DNA of 64,000 bases, from contig NZ_LR134355.1 of NCBI RefSeq assembly GCF_900637205.1, positions 186,001-250,000 on the forward strand. The letters are read 5' to 3'. Shown one piece after another: positions 54,872 to 63,316 of the stretch (the first letter of the stretch is position 1; each line of letters opens with the position of its first letter). A program made the position numbers and the translations under genes. Origin of the DNA: Mycolicibacterium chitae (GTDB lineage Bacteria > Actinomycetota > Actinomycetes > Mycobacteriales > Mycobacteriaceae). Below the pieces are notes generated by a model. That model saw nothing but the letters and a program-made list of their open reading frames with translations. It had not been told where the DNA came from and ran no database searches.

Positions 54872-55498
54872 ATGGCGACCACACGGCGCGGGCGGCCGAC
54901 GCGGGCCGAGGCCGCGCAACTCGACCAGACGGTGCGCGAGGCCGCGGTGGCGACGTTCCTCGAGTGCGGTTACGACGGCGCGACCATGGAGGCGATCGCC
55001 ACGGCCGCCGGCATCACCAAGCGCTCCCTGTATGCGCGGTACGCCGACAAGCGGTCGATCTTCGCCGAGGTGATCCCGTGGGCGTTGTCCCGTTACGAGG
55101 CAGCCGATCCCGTCGACGCCCCCAACGACGATGACGTCGAGGCCGCGCTGCTCGCGGTCGCGCGGGAAGCGCTCAAACGAGCCACCGACCCGGCCAACGT
55201 GCGCCTGACGCGTATCGCGATGTCGGAGTCGGCGAGGTTCCCCGAATTCGGCGTCACCGCGGATTCGATGATGTGGTCGGGACGCCAACGCGCCGTCGTG
55301 GACGTCCTGCGGCGGGGTCAGGCCAAGGGCGTGGTGCAGGTCGACGACATCGAACTGGCGGCCGAGCAGTTCCTGGCCATGGTCGAGTTGCTGCCCGGCC
55401 GGTTGGCCGACTTCGGCATCTACCGCTCCAAGCGCCGCGAGGAGCGTCATCTCAGGCACGCGGTCGCACTGTTCCTGCGCGGGGCGATGCCGCGCTGA
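54872..55498 (+). CDS. TetR family transcriptional regulator
   Basis: 208 residues. HTH TMEAIATAAGITKRSLYARYADKRSIF in the N-terminal 60 residues; TetR_C_7-like effector domain with RIAMSESARFPEFGV and ELLPGRLADFGIY. Divergent from MBL hydrolase and convergent with a 3-hydroxyisobutyrate dehydrogenase-like gene. Likely binds the palindrome at 54848. Confidence 0.92.
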   Translation: MATTRRGRPTRAEAAQLDQTVREAAVATFLECGYDGATMEAIATAAGITKRSLYARYADKRSIFAEVIPWALSRYEAADPVDAPNDDDVEAALLAVAREALKRATDPANVRLTRIAMSESARFPEFGVTADSMMWSGRQRAVVDVLRRGQAKGVVQVDDIELAAEQFLAMVELLPGRLADFGIYRSKRREERHLRHAVALFLRGAMPR

Positions 55499-55515
55499 TC
55501 AGGGCGAGGTCCGCC

Positions 55516-56412
55516 TCAGGACGAACCCCGACCGTCGACGATCACCCCGGCGGCGTCCTCGACGGGTCTGACGATGCTGGTGAAGTCCGACTCGGGGCCC
55601 TCGCGATCCAGCGTCGTCTCCCAGCAGCGCACGACCGCCTGCGCCAACTCGGCCGGGGCCCCCGCGTCGAGCGCCTCCTGCAGGTACAGGCGCACATCCT
55701 TGACCATCAGGCCGGTCGCGAACCCGAAATCGAAGGTGCGCGGCAGCACCGCGCGCGGGAACTTGTCGCGGCTGGCATGCGTCGCCCCGGAGCCGGCGTT
55801 GAGGGCCTCGATCATGACCGTCGGGTCCAACCCCGCCTTGACGCCCATCACCATCACCTCGGCGGTCGCGGCGAGGGTGGCCGCGGACATTAGGTTGTTG
55901 ACCAGCTTCATCGTCTGGCCTGCTCCCGGCTTGGTCCCGATGAAGATCGGGTTGCCCAGCGTCTGCAAAATTGTTGTAGCGGTGCGGAATTCGTCGCGCG
56001 GGCCGGACACCATGATCGCCAGCGTGCCCTGCTGCGCGCCCCCGACGCCGCCGCTGACGGGGGCGTCGAGCATCGCGATCCCGCGTTCGGCTAGTTGCCC
56101 GGCGAGGTCGGCGGCCGCGCCGGCCCCGATCGTCGACAGGTCGATGTAGCGCCGGATCCGCCGCCCGCCGATCACGCCGCGCTCGCCCGTCGCGACCTCG
56201 ACCGACGCCGCCACCGACGGCAGGCTGGCCAGCACGGTCTCGGCGCGGTCGGCAACGTCACGCGCCGATGAGGCGGCCCGGGCACCCAACTCCACCGCCT
56301 GCTCGAGCGCCTCGGGTCGGGTATCGAACACCGTCAGCTCGTGGCCGTCCCGCAGCAGTCGGGCGGCCATCGGAAATCCCATGTGGCCCAGGCCGATGAA
56401 ACCGAGTGTCAT
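55516..56412 (-). CDS. 3-hydroxyisobutyrate dehydrogenase-family oxidoreductase
   Basis: 298 residues from ATG 56412. NAD-binding GFIGLGHMGFPMAARLL, substrate motif DAPVSGGVGGAQQGTLAIMV, and catalytic Lys in GAGQTMKLVNNLMSAA. Beta-hydroxyacid dehydrogenase class (tartronate semialdehyde reductase or MmsB-like). Eight bases downstream of the CMD gene on the same strand, so the two probably act in one catabolic route. Confidence 0.92.
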   Translation of the reverse strand: MTLGFIGLGHMGFPMAARLLRDGHELTVFDTRPEALEQAVELGARAASSARDVADRAETVLASLPSVAASVEVATGERGVIGGRRIRRYIDLSTIGAGAAADLAGQLAERGIAMLDAPVSGGVGGAQQGTLAIMVSGPRDEFRTATTILQTLGNPIFIGTKPGAGQTMKLVNNLMSAATLAATAEVMVMGVKAGLDPTVMIEALNAGSGATHASRDKFPRAVLPRTFDFGFATGLMVKDVRLYLQEALDAGAPAELAQAVVRCWETTLDREGPESDFTSIVRPVEDAAGVIVDGRGSS

Positions 56413-56420
56413 TGGTGTCC

Positions 56421-56801
56421 TCACTGGTCGTCGAGTTCGGCGAACACGTCGCGCGCGGCCCGGAAGCTGTCCACCGCGGCGGGCACGCCGGCATAGATGG
56501 CCACCTGCAGGAAGGCCTCGGCGATCTCGTCGCGGGACACCCCGTTGGTGAGGGCGCCCCGGATGTGGGTCCGCAGTTCGTGGGGGCGGTTCAGCACCGC
56601 GAGCATGACCAGGTTGAGCATGCTGCGGGTGTGGCGGGACAGGCCCTCCCGACCCCACACGGCGCCCCAGCAGTACTCGGTGACCAGGTCCTGCAGAGGT
56701 TGGGTGAAGTCGTCCGCGCCGGCGGTCGCATTCTGGACGTAGGCCTCGCCGAGCACCTCCGTGCGGATCCGGTGGCCGAGTTCGTAGGTGTCGCGGTCCA
56801 T
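56421..56801 (-). CDS. Carboxymuconolactone decarboxylase family protein
   Basis: 126 residues. PcaC/CMD fold with WGAVWGREGLSRHTRSML, LVMLAVLNRPHELRTHIRGALTNG and EIAEAFLQVAIYAGVPAAVDSF. It has the glutamate and His of the gamma-carboxymuconolactone decarboxylases, without the CxxC of AhpD. Catalyses decarboxylation of a lactone in aromatic catabolism or an analogous step. Confidence 0.88.
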   Translation of the reverse strand: MDRDTYELGHRIRTEVLGEAYVQNATAGADDFTQPLQDLVTEYCWGAVWGREGLSRHTRSMLNLVMLAVLNRPHELRTHIRGALTNGVSRDEIAEAFLQVAIYAGVPAAVDSFRAARDVFAELDDQ

Positions 56802-56947
56802 GGGTTCCCTTCTGCCGCGGGTGCTTCTACCAAGTACTCACGACCGTATACTTTATCGATCGTCGGCGATGACTTTCCCGCCGCGGACGGGTCTCAATCG
56901 GCACCGGGGTCTTCTCAGACCGACCCCCGCCGATGAAGGATGGACGC

Positions 56948-57997
56948 GTGGACCTACCGGTAACGCCGCCCGTGGACCCGATGCTCGCCAAGGCCGTCAC
57001 GACCGTGCCGGACGACCCGGGCGTGTGGTCCTACGAGCCGAAGTGGGACGGGTTCCGGGCGCTGGTGTTTCGTGACGGCGACGAGGTGGTGCTGCAGTCG
57101 CGCAACGGCAAGGACCTCGGCCGCTACTTTCCCGAGCTCATCGAGGCGCTGCGTGACGAACTCGCCCCCCGCGCCGTGGTGGACGGCGAAATCGTCGTCC
57201 CGCGCGAAATCGATGGCCGGACCCGGCTGGACTGGGATTCGTTGTCCCAGCGCATCCACCCCGCGGCCAGCCGGGTCAAGCTGCTCGCCGAACAGACCCC
57301 GGCGCACTTCATCGGTTTCGACGCGCTGGCCGCCGGGGATACCTCGCTGATGGATGCGCCGTTCCGGGATCGTCGCCGCGCCCTGGGCGAGCTGATCCAC
57401 CAGCAGGGGTGGTGTCACGTCACCCGGACCACCGAGGACCCGGAGTTGGGCGCGCACTGGTTGACCACCTTCGAGGGCGCCGGACTCGACGGCGTGATCG
57501 CCAAACGCCTGGATGGCGCCTATCTGCCCGGTAAGCGGGAGATGGTCAAGATCAAGCACCGCCGCGACGCCGACTGCGTGGCCATCGGCTACCGCATCCA
57601 CAAGAGCGGCGAGGGTGTCGGGTCGATCCTGCTGGGGCTCTACCGCGACGACGGCGAGCTGCAGATGGTCGGCGGGGCGGCATCGTTCACCGCCAAGGCC
57701 CGACTGCAACTGCTCGCCGAACTCGAACCGCTGCGCAAGGCCGAGGACCTGGTGTACGACGGTGAGCCCAGCCGGTGGAACTCCGCGGCCGACAAGCGCT
57801 GGATCCCGATCCGGCCGGAGAAGGTCGCCGAGGTCGCCTATGACCAGATGGAGGGGAACACCGATGCGTGGCAACGGTTTCGGCACACCGTGAAGTTCCT
57901 CCGCTGGCGCCCGGACCGGGATCCGCGCAGCTGCACGTTCGATCAGCTCGACGTGCCGGTGCACTACGACCTCTACGACGTCCTGGAGGCCACCTAA
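56948..57997 (+). CDS. ligC: ATP-dependent DNA ligase LigC
   Basis: 349 residues from GTG 56948, preferred because GAAGGA is 7 bases upstream and homologues start VDLPV; an ATG at 56933 would add five residues. Nucleotidyltransferase motif I with Lys32 in YEPKWDGFR, motif III FIGFDALA, motif IV GLDGVIAKR, motif V MVKIKH, then an OB domain. LigC works with Prim-PolC in gap repair. Its stop overlaps the polymerase start (TAATG). Confidence 0.92.
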   Translation: MDLPVTPPVDPMLAKAVTTVPDDPGVWSYEPKWDGFRALVFRDGDEVVLQSRNGKDLGRYFPELIEALRDELAPRAVVDGEIVVPREIDGRTRLDWDSLSQRIHPAASRVKLLAEQTPAHFIGFDALAAGDTSLMDAPFRDRRRALGELIHQQGWCHVTRTTEDPELGAHWLTTFEGAGLDGVIAKRLDGAYLPGKREMVKIKHRRDADCVAIGYRIHKSGEGVGSILLGLYRDDGELQMVGGAASFTAKARLQLLAELEPLRKAEDLVYDGEPSRWNSAADKRWIPIRPEKVAEVAYDQMEGNTDAWQRFRHTVKFLRWRPDRDPRSCTFDQLDVPVHYDLYDVLEAT

Positions 57998-59046
57998 TGG
58001 CAAGCAAGGCAACCGAAATCGACGTCGACGGGATCATGGTCCGGGTCACCAGCCCGGACAAGCCGTTCTTCCCGAAGCTCGGCGCCGACGGCGTCAAGGG
58101 CCGTCTGATCGACTACTACCGCACCGTCGCGCAGGGGCCCATGCTCGCCGCGCTGCGCGACCGGCCCACCCACCTGCAGCGGTTCCCGGACGGCATCGAC
58201 GGCGAGGAGGTCTATCAGAAGCGGCTGCCGCAGAAGCGGCCCGACTACCTCGAATCCTGCACGGTGACCTTCCCGTCGGGCCGGACCGCCGACGCGCTGA
58301 AGGTGACCCATCCGGCGGCGATCGTGTGGGCGGCGCAGATGGGCACCGTGACGCTGCACCCGTGGCCGGTGCGCTGCCCGGACACCGAACATCCCGACGA
58401 GCTGCGCATCGACTTGGACCCGCAGCCCGGCACCGCGTTCGTCGAGGCCCGCACCGTCGCCGTCGACGTGCTCAAACCGCTGCTCGACGAGCTGGGGCTG
58501 GTGGGCTACGCGAAGACCTCCGGGGGCCGCGGCGTGCACGTCTACCTGCGGATCACCCCGGACTGGGACTTCATCGCCGTGCGTCGCGCCGGCATCGCGT
58601 TGGCCCGCGAGATCGAACGCCGCGCGCCCGAGCAGGTCACCACCTCGTGGTGGAAGGAGGAGCGCGGCAAGCGCATCTTCGTCGACTTCAACCAGAACGC
58701 CCGCGACCGCACCATGGCCTCGCCGTACTCGGTGCGCCGGACCCCGATCGCCACGGTGTCGATGCCGCTGGCCTGGGACGAGCTGGGTGGCGCCGACCCC
58801 GACGACTACACGATGCTGACCGTGCCCGACCTCGTCGCGCGCCGCGACGACCCGTGGGCCGACATCGACGGCTCGGCGCAGTCGTTGCAGCCGCTGCTGG
58901 ACATGGTCGCCGCCGACGAGGAGCGCGGGCTCGGCGACCTGCCGTATCCGCCGAGCTACCCGAAGATGCCGGGGGAGCCGCCGCGCGTGCAGCCCAGCAA
59001 GAAGGTCGCCGCGCACTGGGACGCCGACGGCAACCCGGTCGGCTAG
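57997..59046 (+). CDS. LigD-like polymerase PolD1/Prim-PolC
   Basis: 349 residues. Archaeo-eukaryotic primase fold: RIDLDPQPG (catalytic D-x-D), KTSGGRGVHVYL, and KRIFVDFNQNARDRTMASPYSVR. Corresponds to Rv3730c. It is a primase-polymerase able to fill short gaps with ribonucleotides during excision repair. Coupled with ligC by a 1-bp overlap and convergent with the P1 peptidase (4-bp overlap at stops). Confidence 0.92.
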   Translation: MASKATEIDVDGIMVRVTSPDKPFFPKLGADGVKGRLIDYYRTVAQGPMLAALRDRPTHLQRFPDGIDGEEVYQKRLPQKRPDYLESCTVTFPSGRTADALKVTHPAAIVWAAQMGTVTLHPWPVRCPDTEHPDELRIDLDPQPGTAFVEARTVAVDVLKPLLDELGLVGYAKTSGGRGVHVYLRITPDWDFIAVRRAGIALAREIERRAPEQVTTSWWKEERGKRIFVDFNQNARDRTMASPYSVRRTPIATVSMPLAWDELGGADPDDYTMLTVPDLVARRDDPWADIDGSAQSLQPLLDMVAADEERGLGDLPYPPSYPKMPGEPPRVQPSKKVAAHWDADGNPVG

Positions 59047-60164
59047 CGGTTCCCCGTCCCAGCTTCGGCCGCCTCCGCCCGATAGCGGTTGACCAACTTG
59101 GCAGTGTCGTCGCGGGGCAGGGCGGTCGCCACGAACCCGGTGGGCCCCTCCATGGTCTCGGCGCCGAACATCGCGTTGATGATCGCCTCTTCCGTCGCTT
59201 CGATTGCCGCATAGAACAATCCGTCGATCAGACGGTTGGCGAGCACCTTCACCTCCGCGACGTCGGGTCCGGGTGTGGCGGCGAAGTCGCCGGCCATCCT
59301 GTTGCCGGTGGCGAAACAGAACGCGATGTCACCACTGCCGTTCTCGCCGGCGCCGCCGGTGCGGGCGATGCCCAGCGCCGACCGCTGCGCCAGACGCGCA
59401 CACTGCGTCGGGATCAGCGGCGCATCGGTGGCCACCACAACGATGATCGACCCGGTGCCCTCCGGCGGCTGACCGGGCATGACCGCCGCGGCCGGCGGCG
59501 CGGGCAGCAGCCGACCGATCGGCACGCCGTCGATCGTCAGCCGACTCCGGGCCCCGTGATTGGCCTGCACCAGCACCCCGACGGTGTGGTCGCCGACCAC
59601 CCGTGACGATGTCCCGATGCCGCCCTTGTAACCGTGGGCGATCATGCCGGTACCGCCGCCGACGGCGCCCTCCTGCACCGGGCCGCCGTCGGCCGCTGCG
59701 ATGGCCGCCTCGACGTGCTCGGGCCGGACGTGAAAACCGTTCAGATCATTGAGGATTCCGTCGCAGGTTTCACCCACCACCGGCAGGGAGAAGAAGAACT
59801 CGTCACCGCGCACGCTCTTCTCGTGCGCAATCAGCGCGTCCCGCACCACCCCGACGCTGTGGGTGTTGGTGAGCCCGATGTAGCTGGTGAGCTGTCCGGA
59901 CTCGGCAACCCATTGTTGGCCGGTGAGTTCGCCGTTGCCGTTGAGCCGGTGTGGCGCGGCGAACATCGGACGATCCCACGGCGCCTCGCCCGGGATGATC
60001 ACCGTGACACCGGTGCGGACCGGCCCGTTGCCGGGTTTGCGCGGGCCCGACCCAGACACCAGGGTCGCGTGTCCGACACGGACCCCGGCGACGTCGGTGA
60101 TGGAGTTGAGCGGGCCAGGCGGCAGATCTCCGATCACGATGCCGTGGTCGCGCGCACGTGCCAT
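59043..60164 (-). CDS. P1 family (DmpA-like) peptidase
   Basis: 373 residues. NTN-hydrolase fold of S58: TDVAGVRVGHATLVSG at the N-terminus, GVTVIIPGEAPWD, NDLNGF, AVGGGTGM, and the autoproteolysis nucleophile Ser239 in PPEGTGSIIVVVATDAPL. Self-cleavage between Gly238 and Ser239 yields the active heterodimer. Releases N-terminal L- or D-amino acids or beta-amino peptides. Confidence 0.9.
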   Translation of the reverse strand: MARARDHGIVIGDLPPGPLNSITDVAGVRVGHATLVSGSGPRKPGNGPVRTGVTVIIPGEAPWDRPMFAAPHRLNGNGELTGQQWVAESGQLTSYIGLTNTHSVGVVRDALIAHEKSVRGDEFFFSLPVVGETCDGILNDLNGFHVRPEHVEAAIAAADGGPVQEGAVGGGTGMIAHGYKGGIGTSSRVVGDHTVGVLVQANHGARSRLTIDGVPIGRLLPAPPAAAVMPGQPPEGTGSIIVVVATDAPLIPTQCARLAQRSALGIARTGGAGENGSGDIAFCFATGNRMAGDFAATPGPDVAEVKVLANRLIDGLFYAAIEATEEAIINAMFGAETMEGPTGFVATALPRDDTAKLVNRYRAEAAEAGTGNR

Positions 60165-60258
60165 GACAGACAGCTCCTCAGCTCCAACGAGTTTCGGTTC
60201 TGCCCAACCTATCCGAGAACTGCGGAGAAAACCGCCGGTCTGTCGTACCCGGAACCGA

Positions 60259-61314
60259 TCAGGTCACCGGTCCGGGAACCAGCGTCACCTTGCCGTTGCG
60301 CGGAACCCCGTTGGGCTGCAACCAGTTCACGTCGATGACGTCACCGGGGTAGCGGGCATCGAGCATGCCGGTCAGCTCGTTGGCCGAGGTGATCGGCACG
60401 CCGTCGATGCTGACGATCATGTCCCCGGCGCGCAGGCCCGCGATGTCGGCCGGTCCACCGCGCAGCAGCGAGCGCACCGGCAGCCCGCGCGTGCCGCGGC
60501 GGGGGTTGGCGTCGACACCGATCCCGAGCATCGCCGACGGACCGATGTGCACCTCGGGTGAGGCCATCCCGGCGCGGATCTGGTTGGCGACGTCGACGGC
60601 CCGGTTGATCGGGATCGCGAAGCCCTGCCCGCCGGGGGTCACCTCGCCGTCGAGGCGGTAGTTCACCGTGGCCGCGGCATTCATCCCGACGACCTGCCCG
60701 GCGCTGTTGACAAGCGCGCCGCCGGAATCCCCGGAGCGCAGGTTGGTCGAGGATTCGATCAGTCCGCCCAGCGAGTGCGAACTGCCGGTGAGTTCGTCCT
60801 CGGCCTCGATGGTGCGGTCCAACGCGGTGATCTCGCCCTCCTCGTGGGTGAGTGCGGAACCGGTGCCGTTGGCGTTGCCGATCGTCATCACGGGCTCGCC
60901 GAGCGTCACCGTGTTGGAGTCCCCGATCGGCGCGACCGGCAGACCGGCGGCGCCGCGCAACCGCAGCACGGCGATGTCGTCGCTGCGGTCATAGCCGACC
61001 ACGTCGGCGTCGAACCCCTGCCCGTTGGCGGCGCTGGTGGCCCGGATGACGTTCGCGCCCTGCACCACGTGGTGGTTGGTCAGCACGAACCCGTCGGGAC
61101 TCAGCACAATGCCGGTGCCGTTGCCGATGACGCCCTGGAAGTCGTTCATCGTGGTGATCTGGACCAGGCCCGGCTCGACCTGGCTGATCGCGACGACGGG
61201 GTCCAGCGGAACCGCCTGCGCCGAGGGCGGCAGCGTCAGCGGGGCCGCCAGGGCAAGCAACAGCGCACTCAACACACACAGGGCTGCTCGATGGGCTCGG
61301 CGAATCGATGCCAT
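60259..61314 (-). CDS. Secreted trypsin-like serine protease with PDZ domain (PepA-like)
   Basis: 351 residues. Signal peptide (LLLALAAPLTLPPSAQA), then an S1C protease domain: His in LTNHHVVQG, Asp in RSDDIAVLRL, Ser in LRSGDSGGALVNS. The PDZ domain follows at about 250-340 (IAGLRAGDMIVSIDG). Close in layout to M. tuberculosis PepA (Rv0125). It is exported and probably acts on cell-envelope proteins. Confidence 0.92.
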   Translation of the reverse strand: MASIRRAHRAALCVLSALLLALAAPLTLPPSAQAVPLDPVVAISQVEPGLVQITTMNDFQGVIGNGTGIVLSPDGFVLTNHHVVQGANVIRATSAANGQGFDADVVGYDRSDDIAVLRLRGAAGLPVAPIGDSNTVTLGEPVMTIGNANGTGSALTHEEGEITALDRTIEAEDELTGSSHSLGGLIESSTNLRSGDSGGALVNSAGQVVGMNAAATVNYRLDGEVTPGGQGFAIPINRAVDVANQIRAGMASPEVHIGPSAMLGIGVDANPRRGTRGLPVRSLLRGGPADIAGLRAGDMIVSIDGVPITSANELTGMLDARYPGDVIDVNWLQPNGVPRNGKVTLVPGPVT

Positions 61315-61389
61315 GACTTGCCTCTCGGCTCAAGAGTTCAGTTTGTTACCCCTATCTTGCCTGGCCGAGCGAGTTTGAAACGAACTTCT

Positions 61390-62451
61390 TTACGCCGACG
61401 TCACACCGCGGGGCAGGATCAGCGGCAGATCGTTGTACGTGACGATGCCCGGCGGGGCGGCGACGACGGCCGGAATCGCGTTCAGCGGCGGCGTCGCCGT
61501 CATGATGTGGCCGAGCACCATGAACTCCTCCAGCGTGGTCGCCTCGAAGTCCGGCGGCGGCAGGAAGCCGACCTTCATGGTCACCGTCGGCCGGCCGGCC
61601 ACCTCGATGACCCAGCCGTCCTGGTCGATCTGCCAGTCGGGTTCCAGGGTCTGGCCCTTGCGCCAGCGTACGTTGACCTCGACGACCGTCTTGCCGCCGA
61701 CGATGCCCTTCCAGCTGGCGTACACCCCGGCGACGCAGCCGGCGGGGATGGTCCACGAGCCCAGGTCGAGGTCCGCGGTGGTCTGGGCGTACTCGGCGTC
61801 GCAGCGCACCTCGTCGAGTTCGACGTCCAGCGCGTCGGCGATCAGGCGGACGGCCTCGCCGAACACCCCGGTGCCGTGCGAGGTCATGGCTTGCAGGTCC
61901 GGGCTGTCGATCGGCTGGCCGAAGCCGACGGGCTTCTCGGTCTCGGGGGAGTCGTAGAAGGTGGTGTCGGCCGCCTCGTTGATGGTGATCTTGTCGACCC
62001 GGTCGCAGATGCCGGCGGCGACCACCGAGAGCTGGTTGATGTAGCCGGGGCTGATGCCGGAGCCGAACATGCTCGAGCCGCCGCGCTCACACGCCTCGGC
62101 GATCCGGTCCCGGCCCGCGCCCTGGTTGTGCCCGGTGATGAACGACGCGGTGGCCACCACGTTGATCCCGGCCTCGAGGATCCGCACCAGCTCGTCGACG
62201 TCGATCCACATCGGGTTGTAGACGACGACGTCGGGCTTCAGCGCCAGCAGCTGGTCGACGTCGTTGGTGGCGGTGACGCCGAGCGGCTCGATGCCGACCA
62301 ACTCGCCGACGTCGCGGCCGGCCTTCTCCGGCGACCAGGCGTAGCACCCGACGATCTCGTAGTTCGGGTTGGCGGCCAGCGCCGCCACGGAGCTCTTCCC
62401 GACGTTGCCGGTGGTCCACTGGACGACGCGATAAGGGGCGGCTTTCGACAC
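61390..62451 (-). CDS. Dihydrodipicolinate reductase-like NAD(P) oxidoreductase
   Basis: 353 residues from GTG 62451 with AAGGAG seven bases upstream. N-terminal Rossmann fold YRVVQWTTGNVGKSSVAALAA, EIVGCYAWSPEKAG, PDVVVYNPM. The C-terminal alpha/beta domain has the 2,4-diaminopentanoate dehydrogenase-type insertion (GSGISPGYINQLSVV). Abundant in mycobacteria beside sterol catabolism genes; substrate unknown. Divergent from the TetR gene at 62608, which may control it. Confidence 0.85.
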   Translation of the reverse strand: MSKAAPYRVVQWTTGNVGKSSVAALAANPNYEIVGCYAWSPEKAGRDVGELVGIEPLGVTATNDVDQLLALKPDVVVYNPMWIDVDELVRILEAGINVVATASFITGHNQGAGRDRIAEACERGGSSMFGSGISPGYINQLSVVAAGICDRVDKITINEAADTTFYDSPETEKPVGFGQPIDSPDLQAMTSHGTGVFGEAVRLIADALDVELDEVRCDAEYAQTTADLDLGSWTIPAGCVAGVYASWKGIVGGKTVVEVNVRWRKGQTLEPDWQIDQDGWVIEVAGRPTVTMKVGFLPPPDFEATTLEEFMVLGHIMTATPPLNAIPAVVAAPPGIVTYNDLPLILPRGVTSA

Positions 62452-62607
62452 GCAAGACTCCTTCGGCTGGCGGGGACGCCGGCGGACCGGCACTTTTCCA
62501 CGAACGTGGGAAATCTAACACGGCTGTGTCCTGCTTCACAAAGGCCCCTGCGGTCACAGACGTGCCATAGCGCCGCGGCAAACCGCGCCCCGCGCTGGTG
62601 AACGGCT

Positions 62608-63291
62608 ATGTTGGCGATGGTGACACCACGATCCGACGAGACAGCCGAGCCGCGACGACGGCGCGGTCGTCCCCCGCGCATCGACCAGGCCCGGATCGTG
62701 GCCGCCGCGCGCGCCATCGCCCCCGAGGATCTGACGATGCAGGCCGTCGCGGACGCCCTCGGCGTGGACCGCACCTCGCTGCATTACTACGTCGGCGATC
62801 GCGACGGACTGCTCGAACTGCTGGTCACCGACCTCTTCGAGGCGGAGTTGCGGCGCACCGAACTGCCCGAGGACGGCAGTTGGCCGGAAGTCCTGCACGC
62901 TTACGCCACCGCGATCCACCGCGGCGTGCTCAACGTGCACACCACCGGCGCGCACTTCCGGCTGCGCGGCACCGGCAGCCTGGCACTGGCCGAGCGGGTA
63001 CTGAAATCCCTGACCGAGGCGGGCTTCGGCGTCGACGACGCGGGCCGGATCCTGACCCTGGTCTCCGGGATCGCGATGTCGGCGGCGCACGACCTGCTCG
63101 GCGGTGAACAGTCCAAGCTGCGCCAACATCCCGAGGTGGCGCGCGCGTTGAACGAGGTTGCCCAGGGCGAATTTCCGCTGCTCGGGGACGTCGTGGCCAA
63201 CCGCGCCGCGGCGGACGCGGCCGCCGACGACTTCGAGTTCAGTCTCGATGTGGTGATCGCCGGGCTGCAGCAGAAGCTGGCCGGCGCCTAG
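62608..63291 (+). CDS. TetR family transcriptional regulator
   Basis: 227 residues from ATG 62608; ATG 62617 and GTG 62620 are possible. HTH LTMQAVADALGVDRTSLHYYVGDRDGLLEL and a TetR_C ligand domain. Divergent from the DHDPR-like oxidoreductase with a 156-bp gap. Confidence 0.9.
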   Translation: MLAMVTPRSDETAEPRRRRGRPPRIDQARIVAAARAIAPEDLTMQAVADALGVDRTSLHYYVGDRDGLLELLVTDLFEAELRRTELPEDGSWPEVLHAYATAIHRGVLNVHTTGAHFRLRGTGSLALAERVLKSLTEAGFGVDDAGRILTLVSGIAMSAAHDLLGGEQSKLRQHPEVARALNEVAQGEFPLLGDVVANRAAADAAADDFEFSLDVVIAGLQQKLAGA

Positions 63292-63315
63292 GAGGTCTCG
63301 GCCTAGGAGGTCTCG
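63286..63315. repeat. Tandem 15-bp repeat at convergent stops
   Basis: GCCTAGGAGGTCTCG occurs twice (63286-63300, 63301-63315), followed by a partial copy CCTAGGTCT. The TetR stop (TAG at 63289) is inside the first unit, and the reverse-strand stop of the next gene lies in the partial third. Confidence 0.85.
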
Positions 63316-63316
63316 C

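Noticed and set aside
56815..56880. Second operator for the 54872 TetR (GTATAC near 56855)
   Set aside because: Only a short GTATAC core is shared; no extended match to the 16-bp palindrome.
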